From: Tridacna crocea
Lineage: Eukaryota; Mollusca; Bivalvia; Cardiida; Cardiidae
NCBI GenBank assembly: GCA_943736015.1
Contig: OX031061.1
Span: 13,897,290 to 13,961,289, forward strand
DNA: 64,000 bases
Direction of reading: 5' to 3'
Shown here: piece after piece, positions 22,338-32,700 of the stretch
Position numbering within the stretch: the stretch's first letter is position 1
Layout of the letters: each line of letters starts with the position of its first letter
Translations under genes and position numbers: made by a program
The notes under the pieces: model-generated
What the model was told of the DNA's origin: nothing
Seen by the model: only the letters and a program-made list of their open reading frames with translations
Databases searched by the model: none

Positions 22338-22560
22338 TGAATGGTTGATTGATTGAATGGTGTTTTATGCTGCATTTAACATTATTTCAGTGATATTCAG
22401 GGGTGAGCACTGAAGTATATTAACGTTTTTCCTGGTTCCATATCTACTAGGCTAGGGCTCTGGGGTGTCCTGCCAATGGATACTCCCATGAAAAGCACGG
22501 TGGATCAAATGGAGCTTGAACCTGGGGCCTCCAAGTTGCACACACAGTAGTTGTGCTACT
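22338..22560 (-). mobile_element. tRNA-derived SINE
   Basis: On the minus strand: head ACTACTGTGTGTGCAACTTG, B box GGTTCAAGCTCC; on the plus strand the tail reads TTGATTGATTGAATGGTGTT. Confidence 0.75.
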
Positions 22561-22623
22561 TTTAGATTTTAAAATTTCTGGAGATTTACATTAAAAAAAA
22601 TTCTTATGAAAGTTATGTGAATA

Positions 22624-23131
22624 CAGATCTAGTCCCCGTGGGGTCCCGGGGGTTTTTTACTTTATAGAATAGGACCTCGGCCTTTCTCTATGGCGTGTCG
22701 TAGAAGGCGACTAAAATTAGAGACAAACGGCTGCTTTCCTCGTAATTCGTAGGATTGCAGCAGGCTGGGTAGTTCTTATTCCAAATCCTATATTTTTTTT
22801 TCTTGATGTAAATAGGGTTTGGAATGGGAATCAGTTGGCCTGTGGGACCCCGTGTGGTTTAATCGGGGGTATAAGAATAAACCACTGCAGTCCCGCGATC
22901 GTCACATCTGCTATTTCATCTGGCGGAACAAAAGTGACAGCATGCATGTCGTAAAAGGCGACAAAAGGGGCATCATTTTGTGTTTCATCCATTCCTCATT
23001 TATCATGTTTGTCTTATGTTGTTGCACATGTATGTTATTTTCACCTCGCATTATTGTTTACTAAGTAAGTGCGCCCAATATGACCTAAGTTGTCGACGGG
23101 CCATAAAACACTATTCATTCATTCATTCATT
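22624..23131 (+). mobile_element. Non-LTR retrotransposon 3' fragment
   Basis: Two similar segments (CGTGTCGTAGAAGGCGACTA at 22693 and CATGTCGTAAAAGGCGACAA at 22947) and a tail GGCCATAAAACACTATTCATTCATT. Looks like a LINE 3' end with a CATT microsatellite tail; no reverse transcriptase is present. Confidence 0.5.
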
Positions 23132-23307
23132 ATTACAGATCTAGATTACACCTTAATAACTTAATGATTTCTTTACAATCTGGTACAGAATAGTTTTATC
23201 TTTACCAACAAAACTTATTCCGCAATTGATAGTGTGTCAGTCCTGTCAGTGCTTTGATTTAATGGAGCCATTGTACCAAAAGTCAAAGAAGATGAAATTT
23301 GTCTTGT

Positions 23308-24090
23308 ATAACTTTTACCATTAAAGACAAAATTTTAGTCTTATCCAAACTGATAGCATTTGCAGACATAAAAATAAATGCAACTCAGAAATTGAAACTT
23401 GACTTTAGAAGACTTGAAAACATTGTGGGAAAAGGAGAAAATACTGGTTACCAGCATTTTCTCCTTTTCCCTCAATGCTTTCAAAAGTCTCCTTCCTCAG
23501 AATCGTTAAAGGTGGCCCTTCAGAATTTGGGACGAATATTTTACAAAAATACAAAAGTATCATCTTTATACTCCCAAAACCTTATAATCGTCATTCATAA
23601 AACCCCAGTAATCGAAAGCCATCCGACTACATGAGAAATTAGAGATTTACTACGGCCTAGGTTGACATCGATTGGAAACACGTTCTGTTTTATATGAACA
23701 ACTCGCTCATTTACATTACTGGAAATACACAGACGAAGCTTCAAACATAGCGTCTGAAGAGGATATTATGAAAAATAATTACATGTTTATTATGTAATGG
23801 AATTTAAGCGTCATTAGTCATGTGCCAGTCACTTAACATTCCCACAATGCATTTTTTTTATTTTTGGCGCGAAATCTAAAAATAGCTTAAGAGGCTACGT
23901 AGCCTTTTAAGGGAATACCACCAAAACAAAAAATATTTTGGTAATTCTATGATTCTTAATTATTGATGATTTGTATTGTTTTTTCATATAAATTTCAGTG
24001 ATATACATGTATATATTTTTTGATTTGGTGTGATGTAAAATTTCTAAGTACCCACCTTTAAAACTCAGGATTGTGTGGTAAAGAGATTAA
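23308..24090 (-). mobile_element. TTAA-hairpin MITE split by a 548-bp element
   Basis: Left part with hairpin ATACTGGTTACCAGCATTTT to CAGAATCGTTAA at 23509. The arm resumes AACTCAGGATTGTGTGGTAA at 24062 and ends TTAA at 24090. Confidence 0.8.
23510..24057. mobile_element. 548-bp element inserted at TTAA inside a MITE
   Basis: Begins AGGTGGCCCTTCAGAATTT and ends AAATTTCTAAGTACCCACCT. TTAA flanks both sides (23506-23509, 24058-24061). Short TIR AGGTGG; no coding capacity. Confidence 0.7.
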
Positions 24091-24749
24091 TAGGACCTGA
24101 CATAAGTTAAAAAAATTATTAAACAAGTCTACAAAAATGTTTTTAAGCCAGCCTTTGGCAAGCTTAATAACATTTTTTGTGGATGAGTTTAATAAATATT
24201 TACCTCAAAAACCAACGAGTGTCAGATTCTTTTTATCATATAACTGATTAATAAGAATTATAGTCCAAAATGTGTTAAACCAGAGGCATACATATATCAT
24301 GTGTAGTGAAATTTACATGAAGCCAGTGCATTTACTTTGACAGGTACATTACAAATGAAATAGTTCCGCAGAAACTTGCATAATATTGATTTTTGTTTGC
24401 ATCTAACAGGGATTAAATTAACAAATTTATCATGACAAGAACTTCGACTGGTAATTTCCTTCAGAAACCTAGGTCAGCAATGTTTTGAAAATGAAGCGAG
24501 TAATTACAGTGTTGACCAAATACAGCACTATTTTCTTATCTCACACGTGTGAGACAAGAAAATTCGTAATGGCTGTATCACATTGAAAACAAGGAGAAAT
24601 ATGTGATAAAAGATGTTCTTACACAATAATACAATACCGTGGCAGACTTACTTTCATTTTATGAGAACTGTTGGACCACAAAATTACCACAGTAGCTTTT
24701 CATTCTAAATAAATGTATTTTTTGGTGCAAGTCTTAAGGTTTCAATTAA
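24091..24749. other. No gene; small foldback at 24515-24580
   Basis: TATTTTCTTATCTCACACGT pairs with ACGTGTGAGACAAGAAAAT; flanking ATACAGC/GCTGTAT also pair. Otherwise unrecognised. Confidence 0.4.
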
Positions 24750-24978
24750 TTAACTCTTTACCACACGAGAAAATTTTAGACTGGTCCAAATTGAAAGCAT
24801 TTGCAGACGACAAAATAAAGGTGACTAAAAAATTAAAATTTGTTCTGGGAAGGGTAGGAAACACTGTTGGAAAAGGAGAAAATGCTGGTTACCAGCATTT
24901 TCTCCTTTTCCCACAGTGTTTTCAAAAGGCTTCTTTCTCAGGGGCGTCAAAAGTAGGGATTATGTGGTAATGGGTTAA
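24750..24978 (-). mobile_element. TTAA-hairpin MITE, family A, 229 bp
   Basis: TTAACTCTTTACCACACGAG..GTGGTAATGGGTTAA; arms ACACTGTTGG/CCCACAGTGT; tip ATGCTGGTTACCAGCAT. Close to consensus. Confidence 0.95.
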
Positions 24979-25080
24979 CTTTACTTGCTCTCTGTATGTA
25001 AAATATCTTGACATAGTAAATCCCAGAGTATCTGTTGGAAACTGTTGCAGGATATTTGACCAAAAAAAAAGAGCATCCAA

Positions 25081-25265
25081 GAATAAAATAGAGGATATTG
25101 TTTTTTTGGGGGAAAGATCGAAAATTATTTCATCGAGTGCACACCATCGGTAATATTTTCACGAGTGGTGCATTCATGAGTGAAAGTATTACCGATGGTG
25201 TTCACAAGATGAGCTAATTTCCGATCTGTCACCAAAAAAACCCCAAATATTCTATTTATTTCATG
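25081..25265. mobile_element. Imperfect foldback element
   Basis: AATAAAATAGAGGATATTGT..ATATTCTATTTATTT and CACACCATCGGTAATA..TATTACCGATGGTGTTCAC pair around a loop near 25165. Confidence 0.75.
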
Positions 25266-25673
25266 CTTTTAACCCTTTTTGGGAGGTGCTTTATCAAAAT
25301 CCAGTTCAGTTATTTTCCATTATTCCCCGTGGTGTACCCTTCCCGTATAGCAACACTTTACAATATTACGTCAAGTGCGAGAAACGTAAGGTATATGACG
25401 TCATATTTCCCATCTGGTTGCGAGGCACACGCAATTTACCTAGGCAACAAGAACATGAAAATCGGTATTTTCACTGGTGGTACCAGTGTAAGATCGAAAA
25501 ATATTTTCACTGCTATTTCTCGATATCCTACCGGAAAGCATACACTCTGTACAACAGTCACCTGTAAAATGGCACTGCTCCCAGTTATTCATTGGGCAAT
25601 TAAATGATGAAGTAGAAATGCTCAAATCTACCCATTTGTCACAATGATTTTATTTCTAGCAGATGCATACCCT
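25266..25673. repeat. Unclassified sequence with short inverted repeats
   Basis: CGGTATTTTCACTGGTGGTACC and CGAAAAATATTTTCACTGC hint at a decayed palindromic element. Overlapping frames in three phases are not supported as genes. Confidence 0.35.
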
Positions 25674-25901
25674 TTACCTCTTTACCAAACAATTCCTGGT
25701 TTTTACGACCCTGAGATAGAAGCCTTTTGAAAACAGTATGGGAATAGGAAAATATGCTGGTAACTAGCATTTTCTCCTTTTCCCACAATGTTTTCTACCC
25801 TGCTGGAAACAATTTTCAATTTTTAGTTGTGTTTATTTTGTCATCTGCAAATACTTTCAATTTGGACCAGTCTAAAATTTTATTGTTTGGTCAAGGGTTA
25901 C
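25674..25901 (+). mobile_element. TTAA-hairpin MITE, family A
   Basis: Hairpin ATGCTGGTAACTAGCATTTT; ends TGTTTGGTCAAGGGTTAC. Joined directly to the next copy. Confidence 0.85.
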
Positions 25902-26342
25902 CAAACGCAAAATTTTAGACTGGTCCAAATACAAGAATTTGCAGACAACAAACTAAATGTGACTGAAAAATTGAAATTTGGTTAGGGAAGGGTAGAAAAC
26001 ATTTTTGGAAAAGGAAAAAATGCTGGTTACCAGCATTTTCTCATTTTCCCATAATGTTTTCTAAAGGTTTTTATCTCGGGGTCTTAACCCTTTACCTGGT
26101 ATGCCAATTAGATGCTTATACATTTCAGCAGCAAATAAAGATATGATGTCAAAAATAGGGAAAAATGAGGATTCAAATATCTGATTGAGTGGAAAACATT
26201 GTGGGAAAAGGAGAAATTGCTCGTTACGAGCAATTTCTCCTTTTCACACAATGTTTTCAAAAGCTGTCTTTTTTTGATACATCGAAATGAGTATCTATGG
26301 AGTAAAGGGTTAAATGCCAGGAATTGTTTGGTAAAGGGTCAA
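25898..26342 (-). mobile_element. TTAA-hairpin MITE hosting a family C MITE
   Basis: Left arm and hairpin to CGGGGTCTTAA at 26087. After the nested copy the arm resumes ATGCCAGGAATTGTTTGGTA and ends GGGTCAA. Confidence 0.85.
26084..26313. mobile_element. TTAA-hairpin MITE, family C, nested
   Basis: 230 bp. TTAACCCTTTACCTGGTATG..GGAGTAAAGGGTTAA; outer arms unlike A or B, but the hairpin is GTGGGAAAAGGAGAAATTGC-TCGTTACGAGCA. TTAA at both ends within the host MITE. Confidence 0.92.
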
Positions 26343-26642
26343 AAGGAAGCTGAGTGAAGGGGAAAATGCTGGAGAAGGGTAGAATTAATCTATTTATTTA
26401 GTAACAGTAAGGTTTCAGTTAATTACCATAATACCTAATGACAATGAATTTCTCCCACAAAAACAAGATGGCGTCTTGATTGATTAGTCCTCAAATAGCC
26501 TTTTTTTTTTATCCCACAAAAAAAGTCTCGATAATTTCAGACAGCAAACATGAAATTAAAGCTAAAATTAATGGTTTAATTGTATAACCATAGATCATGG
26601 ACAGAAATTTCTTGATTTTGTTTTTCTCAAGTATTTTGTGCC
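26343..26642. other. MITE scrap and unrecognised sequence
   Basis: GGGGAAAATGCTGGAGAAGG (26358-26377) looks like a hairpin scrap; nothing else found. Confidence 0.3.
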
Positions 26643-26871
26643 TTAACCCTTCACCGCACAATCCTGATTTTTAACGACCCTGGGAAAGAAGCCTTCTTAA
26701 AACATTGTGGAAAAAAGGAGAAAATGCTTGTAACCAGCATTTTCTCCTTTTACCACAATGTTTCCTACCATTTCAATGAAAAATTGCACCATTTGAGCCA
26801 CATTTGAATGGTCATCTGCAAATGCTTTGAATCTGGACATGGCTAGAATTTTGTTGTCTTGTAAAGGGAGG
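26643..26871 (+). mobile_element. TTAA-hairpin MITE, family A
   Basis: TTAACCCTTCACCGCACAAT; tip ATGCTTGTAACCAGCATT; right TTAA lost. Confidence 0.85.
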
Positions 26872-27012
26872 ACAAAATTTTGGCCTCATATTAACTGAAT
26901 GCATTTTGTAGACGACAAACGATGAAATTTAACTTTGATTTGAAAAAGGAGAGATTGCTGGTCAAGTAAGCATTTTCTCTTTTTCCCACAGTGTTTTGGA
27001 AAGGTTTCTTCA
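26872..27012 (-). mobile_element. Truncated MITE
   Basis: ACAAAATTTTGGCCTCATAT, TGCAGACGAC-like arm, and a damaged tip TTGCTGGTCAAGTAAGCATT. Confidence 0.65.
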
Positions 27013-27188
27013 TGATGATTTCACGAGAATTTATCATCATAATGTATCTCATGCTATTAGTGATTTTTTGCTGACGGATTTTGGAGGTGCACTGTTGTCT
27101 TTGATGAGACATTGTAGCAAAAAAATGTAGCATATTTTAGGTTTCCTATTTTTATAATGTGTCTGTTTTGTTTATATGAAACTCCACC

Positions 27189-27424
27189 TTAAACCCTTTA
27201 CCATACAATCCTGACTTTTAACGAGCCTGAACGAGAAGGCTTCAGAAAACATTGTGGGAAAAGGAGAAAATGCTGGTAACCAGCATTTTCTCCTTTTCCC
27301 ACAATATTTTCTACCCTCTAAAATAACAGACTTTAATTTTAGATTCACAAGTCATGTAATATGTTGCTGGCAATTGCTTACAATTTGGATAATTCCACGA
27401 TTTTGTCGTTTTGTGAAGAGTTAA
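27189..27424 (+). mobile_element. TTAA-hairpin MITE, family A, full length
   Basis: Perfect inner hairpin ATGCTGGTAACCAGCATTTT; ends CGTTTTGTGAAGAGTTAA; long arm diverged. Confidence 0.88.
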
Positions 27425-27477
27425 AGATGTAGTTGAGCTATTTTGCGATTTCTGTCGATTTTATTCAAACTTGAACA

Positions 27478-27700
27478 CTCTGCCAAAATGAAAAAAAAAT
27501 CAGAATAATCCAATTTGAATGCAGTTGCAGATGACACACCAAACATTGTACAAAAAAGGAAATTTTTTTGTAAGGGTAGGAAACACTGGAGAAAAAGAGA
27601 AGACCCTTGTCACCTGCATTTTTTCTTTTTCTCACAATGTTTTCTAAAGGCTTCCTTCTCGGAGTTGCCAACAGTAGGGGATTGTGTGGTAATGGGTTAA
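27478..27700 (-). mobile_element. TTAA-hairpin MITE, diverged
   Basis: Hairpin tip changed to GACCCTTGTCACCTGCATTT; right end GTGTGGTAATGGGTTAA. Confidence 0.75.
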
Positions 27701-27829
27701 TGATTGAATGGTGTTTTATGCTGCTTTCAAAATTAATTCTGTCATATCAGAGTAAAATCTGCCTGATCTACCTTTGTATAGAGTTTGACTAGCGCATTTT
27801 TTTTTCTCTTCTGGAGCATTGAAATTTCG

Positions 27830-27964
27830 TCATTGTGAAAGTATGGAACATCTGATTGGCTAAACCAAATGGTTTAGCCAATCAGATGTTCTGTTACTTT
27901 CACTGTCATAAAATCTTGAAGAAGAATAAGAACGTTCTTGAGAATGGTCGGTGAATATGGACCC
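27830..27964. mobile_element. GGGTCC..GGACCC palindrome family, copy 3
   Basis: Perfect centre ATCTGATTGGCTAAACCA / TGGTTTAGCCAATCAGAT; right arm AACGTTCTTGAGAATGGTC. Left outer arm decayed. Confidence 0.75.
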
Positions 27965-27982
27965 AGATTGTTTGGTAATGAG

Positions 27983-28120
27983 TTAATCCTTTGCCATACA
28001 ATCACAAACGTTCATGATCCTAATAGTGCAGATTGGTATTCCTACATTTCAACAAAATTTACTTTTTTGTCTGCAAAATTAATCCTTTCATCTAGGACAG
28101 GTCCAAAATTTTGAGGTTAA
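27983..28120 (+). mobile_element. TTAA MITE lacking the hairpin
   Basis: TTAATCCTTTGCCATACAAT..GGTCCAAAATTTTGAGGTTAA, 138 bp: both termini present, the central hairpin deleted. Confidence 0.75.
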
Positions 28121-28392
28121 TTTCTGTAAAAGGCAAAAGATTTGGTATAAACTTTCACCAGAGACTTGCCTGTCTCATGTTCATGTCAGAGAACATGATG
28201 ATGAATGCCAGATTAAAGCCTTTCCTAACACATAGTTTGTCCATATTAGGTAGCGTCCAGGGATATTAATCCATCATTCTTCTTTTTCACCCTTCTTACT
28301 CACTCACTGCACATTCCAATGCAAAGTAACTTTTATAATTCTTGAAATCAGTGCATCATGTTTCAGAAAATGAAGGCTTTTTGTCAGAGTTA

Positions 28393-28431
28393 CATCTCTC
28401 TCTCTCTCATTCTCTCTCTCTCTGTCGCTCT
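28393..28431. repeat. CT microsatellite
   Basis: Imperfect (CT)n tract with CATT and CTGTCG interruptions. Confidence 0.85.
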
Positions 28432-28447
28432 CATAATCATGATGATT

Positions 28448-28659
28448 TTAACTCATTACCAAATGACAATATTTCAGGGTTGGCCACATTGAAAGCATTT
28501 GCAAATGACAAACTTATCTCAAATACTGAAATTTGTTTTCAGCAGGGGAGAAAACATTGTGGGGAAAGGAGGAAATGCTGGTTACCAGCATTTTCTCCTT
28601 TTCCCACAATGTTTTCTGAAGCCTTCTTTCTCAGGGTCGTCAAAAGTAGGGATTGTTAA
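28448..28659 (-). mobile_element. TTAA-hairpin MITE, family A, right terminus clipped
   Basis: TTAACTCATTACCAAATGAC; intact hairpin; ends AGTAGGGATTGTTAA, lacking the usual GTGGTAATGGG. Confidence 0.85.
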
Positions 28660-28718
28660 TACCCTTTTCATATCCTGCAATATTTGACTGATAGGGATTG
28701 AATGTAACTTTAGTTTTA

Positions 28719-28962
28719 TCCAGCGGTCCAGGGTTCGATCTCTGGCTACAACCCCTAGGTCAACTTCTTTCCAAGGATTGATGATAGTCAGTGCAACAGG
28801 AATCATTCCTCTCCCACCACTGACCATTGATGCGACAATGACCATGCGGGAAAGCAGCCAGTGGCTTTGAAAGAAAACTGGGAAGTGCTGGTCAAAGAAA
28901 CTCTAGAAACACATGGATAGGTGCACTAGCCACCGCAATATTACTAAAATACTGACAATTCC
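28719..28962 (+). mobile_element. tRNA-derived SINE, head truncated
   Basis: B box GGGTTCGATCTCTGG, body ACTTCTTTCCAAGGATTGAT, CATGGATAGGTGCACTAGCC, and a tail beginning ATTACTAAAATACTGAC. Confidence 0.75.
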
Positions 28963-28969
28963 TTGAATG

Positions 28970-29650
28970 AGTTTGAAAATTGGTCACGTCGGGTCAAAAA
29001 CTAGGTCACTGGGTCAAAAATTAGAAAAACCTTGTGTAGGCGCCATTTTCAGTCTGATACTCTTCAAACTTGGTCAAAATATTTGTTTTGGTGATATCTC
29101 AAAACAGTTTGATAATGGGTAATGTCAGGTCTAAAACAAGGTAATTATAATTTTGTTCAAATCTTATAAAAAACCTTTTGTAAAAAACCTTTTGTAAGCT
29201 CTAGAGGCCACATTTTCACTCCAATACTCTTGAAACTTGGTCAGAATGTTTGTCCTAGTGATATCTCAAAAGTGATTGATAATGGGTAATGTCTGATAAA
29301 AAATACTAGATCAAATCTTAGAAAAATATTTTGTATGCCTTAGATGCCACATGTTTGGTCCAAAACTTGAAAGTTGGTCAGAATGTTTGTCTTGACAATA
29401 TCCTGAAAGAGTTAAAAAATGTGTGATGTCTGATGAAAAACTAGGTAACTAGGTCAGATCCTCGAAAACTTTCTAGAGGCCTCATTTGTAATCCAATACT
29501 TGTGAAACTTGGTGAGATTGTTGGTCTTACACCAGTTTGCAAGTGGGTCATTTTTGTTCAATAACACATGAAGATTTTGGTAGAATGTTGTCATACTATC
29601 TCAAAAGAGACTGAAAATGGGTCATGTTTGGTCAAAAGAGCAATTTCAGG
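28970..29650. repeat. Diverged GGTCA-type tandem repeat region
   Basis: 'CTTGGTCA-AATGTTTGT..ATATCTCAAA..AATGGGTAATGTC' recurs at about 29068, 29233, 29370, 29505 and 29577, with GGTCAAAAACTAGGTCACTG at 28993. Unit spacing is roughly 135-165 bp. Similar sequence is common in bivalve genomes. Confidence 0.6.
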
Positions 29651-29659
29651 CTCATCATG

Positions 29660-29860
29660 GCCTCTTCTTAATTGTTGTCAGCAAGCTTTTTTTATTTGTC
29701 ATCTGCAAAATTTTTCAATTTGGACATGTTTAACCCTTTACTCCATAGATGCACATGAGAAACGGCTTCATCCTTGCTGTTATTTAGGGTCAGTTAAAGA
29801 TGCCATAGAAATGCCTAATGGGGTAAAGGGTTAAAATCTTGCTGTTTGCTGAAGAGTTAA
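29660..29860 (+). mobile_element. MITE remnant hosting a family C mini-copy
   Basis: Right-arm part GTCATCTGCAAAATTTTTCA..GGACATGTTTAA resumes after the insert as AATCTTGCTGTTTGCTGAAG and ends in TTAA at 29857-29860. Joined without the insert it matches the family A long-arm end. Confidence 0.75.
29730..29834. mobile_element. 105-bp family C deletion derivative, nested
   Basis: TTAACCCTTTACTCCATAGA..AATGGGGTAAAGGGTTAA; hairpin absent. TTAA at both ends inside the host. Confidence 0.85.
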
Positions 29861-30280
29861 CTCTACCAGACAACAAAATTGTAGATTTTTCTGAAGTGAA
29901 AGCGCCTGCAGACGATAAAAGAAATATGATGCACACTATGAAATTTGTTTTGAGAAGGCTAGAAAACTTTGTGGAAAAAGGAGAAAATGCTGGTTACCGG
30001 CATTTTCTCCTTTTCCCAACAATGTTTTCAAAAGGCTTAACTCTTTACCAAACGGCAAAATTTTGGACTAGTCCAAATGGAAAGCATTTGCAGACAACAA
30101 AATAAATGCGAATCAAAAATTGAATTTAGATTTGGGAATGCTGGTCACCAGCATTTTCTCCTTTTCCCACAATGTTTTCAAAAAGGTTTCTTTCTCAGGG
30201 TCGTCAAAAGTCGGTATTGTGTGGTATAGAAATAAATTACCTCGTTCGTCACAACTCGAGATTGTGTGGTAAAGGGTTCA
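29857..30280 (-). mobile_element. TTAA-hairpin MITE, interrupted
   Basis: TTAACTCTACCAGACAACAA; hairpin ATGCTGGTTACCGGCATTTT to 30036. After a second copy the right arm appears as GTCACAACTCGAGATTGTGT..AAGGGTTCA. Shares its left TTAA with the previous element. Confidence 0.75.
30037..30239 (-). mobile_element. TTAA-hairpin MITE, nested, hairpin left arm deleted
   Basis: TTAACTCTTTACCAAACGGC long arm, then AATGCTGGTCACCAGCATTT directly after TTTGGG; right arm GTATTGTGTGGTATAG with a decayed terminus. Confidence 0.75.
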
Positions 30281-30697
30281 GATTTACGGATATATTTGAA
30301 TTTTAATTTTCTAACTCCTTCTTTTCAATTAAGCTTCAACAGGTGTTACTGTAGAAAAATGTAATTGAATTCAGAGATTGTTTGAAATTCACAATGGTTA
30401 AAAAAAATGAACAGTAACTCATTGATATTTGAATTTATGATCATACTGGGTAAAAATGGAATAAAACAGGTCCTCCATTCTTTCACAGAGGAATTATAGT
30501 TTACATTTTGATTTTATAATATTTGATCATTGCTTGATTAATGTGACAAAATGCCAGGTAAGATTTATTATTATTTTGTTCTTTGTCAAATGTTTAGTTT
30601 CCAAACAAACATCATTTTTTTTTATCAAAACCCTGGAGTTATTTTGATAATTTGCAGCCATTTTATTCAGATAATTGTAGGCTTGGAATAAGGCTGC
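30281..30697. other. No feature recognised
   Basis: AT-rich spacer. Confidence 0.3.
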
Positions 30698-30925
30698 TTA
30701 ACCCTTTCCCAAACAATCCCTGGTTTTCATCACCTTGGAAAGGAAGCCTTTTGAAAACAATGTGAGAAAAATAGAAAAATGTTGGTAACCAGTATTTTCT
30801 CTTTTTCTACAATGTTCTCTATCCCTCCCAAATTAAAATTTAACTTTTGAGTCAGTTTTATTTTGTTGTCTGCAAATGCTTTCAATTTGGACCAGTCTAA
30901 AATTTTGTCGTTTAGTAAACACATA
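30698..30925 (+). mobile_element. TTAA-hairpin MITE, family A
   Basis: TTAACCCTTTCCCAAACAAT; tip ATGTTGGTAACCAGTATT; right end CGTTTAGTAAACACATAA. Confidence 0.85.
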
Positions 30926-30934
30926 ATCCTAAAG

Positions 30935-31516
30935 CCTTGGTCACACTGAGCTAACGGACAAGTAACGGATGAAAAAAATCATTTTACCAGTTTGTGTCAG
31001 TTCATATCCGTTTTATGCCTGTTTCTTATCCAGTGAATCTGGCACTTGTCGGGCAATTTTGAGTATGTTCATAAATTTTCACCACCTAACACAACAGAGA
31101 CATGAAAATGATAGACTTTGGGTGCATCTGACAATCTATACCCTTGGCATGTCATGTGACCGATACTTTACTTGTATGTTGGTGTTTGGTATGTTAATTC
31201 TGTTCATCGTAAGTATATTGGAAGAATATTTTGTCTGCTTCTCATGCGTTGCCCTTCTCATGCGTTACACTTCCTTTTTATAGAAGTCCCTTACTTGTAT
31301 GGTGATATATCCGTTACCAGACCGTTCATCATCCAGTACATATCCGGTCAATGTTCATGTGTACTACTCATGCAGTCATTGTTTGGCTTCTTCACTCCAC
31401 ACCTTGATTGTGTGACCCTCGAACAGCAGAGAAGATTTTGTCGCCAGATAACCAAATTCTACATGCTTTTGTCTGTTTTCCTCCCATTACGTATCTGTTA
31501 CCTGGTGTGACCAAGC
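30935..31516 (+). mobile_element. 582-bp TIR element, copy 1
   Basis: Left CCTTGGTCACACTGAGCTAA and right TCTGTTACCTGGTGTGACCA form imperfect TIRs; GTAACGGA-type words recur near both ends. Homologous to 16074-16860. Frames inside are not transposases. Confidence 0.7.
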
Positions 31517-32492
31517 CTTCCAGGTTAATGACCTAGACAATGAAGGCTTTTAAAAGATTATAGGCGAAGAAGAAAGGGCTGTTTGATAGAATTTAGGATC
31601 GTTCAGTAGAGAGTTAAATCATAGTCCTACTAAAATGGTGAAGACCAAAAAGTCCCAAGTCCAAAACTATACTTGGACAAAAAAGAAACGCAGGGTACCA
31701 TACGAGATATTGAACAAGCTTTGAGTCTACATATGCAGTCAGTGACTACTTTTTTCACTGAGGAGGGGGTACTGTCACTAAGAAGCCATTTTCTCATTTC
31801 CTTTTGGCCACACTGAAATGAAATTTCATCAAAATGTTCAAAACTGATCAGTGGTAAACATAAAATCATAATTTAGAATTCTCAGTCTAGTTATACACCT
31901 CTAAACTACCTTGAAAGGTAGTATAGAACTTGTGTAGAAATTGTTTTTCTACAAAAGCACACACATCCCCCACCCTCCCCCTTTTTGGTGTCCGAAGAAT
32001 TGATTGCAACCAAGGCAATTTCTAACTGAAGTAGTGATTTTCAGACAAAAATGTTGGACGGTGTGTCCACTCTATATCGCTGAGTCCGCCAAAACAACTA
32101 GTTTCCCAAGTATATACAGAGATTGCTTATCACACGGTGTGTATGCTTTCCTTTCCTCAAAGCTTTCATCTGCAAAACGCCATGGAATTTAATAACTGAC
32201 GAGTGTGTGTTTTTTATCCCGTTTTTGTCATTAACACTGACCTAATAAAGGCGTAACCTAATGAACTTAGCTTTATCCGGCAGTTGTGTATTCTTACGCG
32301 CTATATACGGTTAATATCTATAACGCTCTCTCTTGCACTCCGGATCATTCACATTCATGTGTGGTGAGAGTAACGAACGACAACTTTGCTCGGAGATTGT
32401 CTATAACGTTGTGTTGACATTTGAACATGTGTGTCACAAAACGCGTCTCCACTAAAATGCGATTGTAAATAAAGCCAACTACATATAGAATA
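31517..32492. other. No gene recognised
   Basis: Frames of 60-80 residues only; no repeat assigned. Confidence 0.3.
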
Positions 32493-32700
32493 TTGGCCCG
32501 TGTTATGTTTATCACTTTTTCTTATGTATATCGACTAAATCTAGGTACTTCAGCGGAATGCTAGAGAAATCGGCCCCTGGAGAAATCGTCCCAAAACTGC
32601 TTGGCCCGTGTTATGTTTATCACCCCGGAGAAATCGTCCCCTGGAGACGATTTCTTTGGTGAAATCGTCCCCAAATAAAATTTTAGAAAAATCGATCCCA
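32493..32700 (+). repeat. Local direct repeats
   Basis: GGCCCGTGTTATGTTTATCA occurs at 32495 and 32603, 108 bp apart; GAGAAATCGTCCC or a close variant recurs several times between them and just after. Confidence 0.75.

Noticed and set aside
24713-24970. Recurrent peptide ADDKIKVT.KLKFVLGR..ENxVGKGENAGYQHFLLFPQCFQKA
   Set aside because: Tempting as a protein family because it recurs at 24713, 35139, 49231 and elsewhere, but each instance is the translated MITE with varying frames and stops.
28970-29650. Possible CRISPR-like or regulatory array
   Set aside because: Units are long, diverged and contiguous rather than short identical repeats with unique spacers; this fits a decayed animal tandem repeat.
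30969-31510. Frames of 104 and 112 residues in the TIR element
   Set aside because: They overlap in different phases, are hydrophobic and AT-driven, and show no transposase motif.
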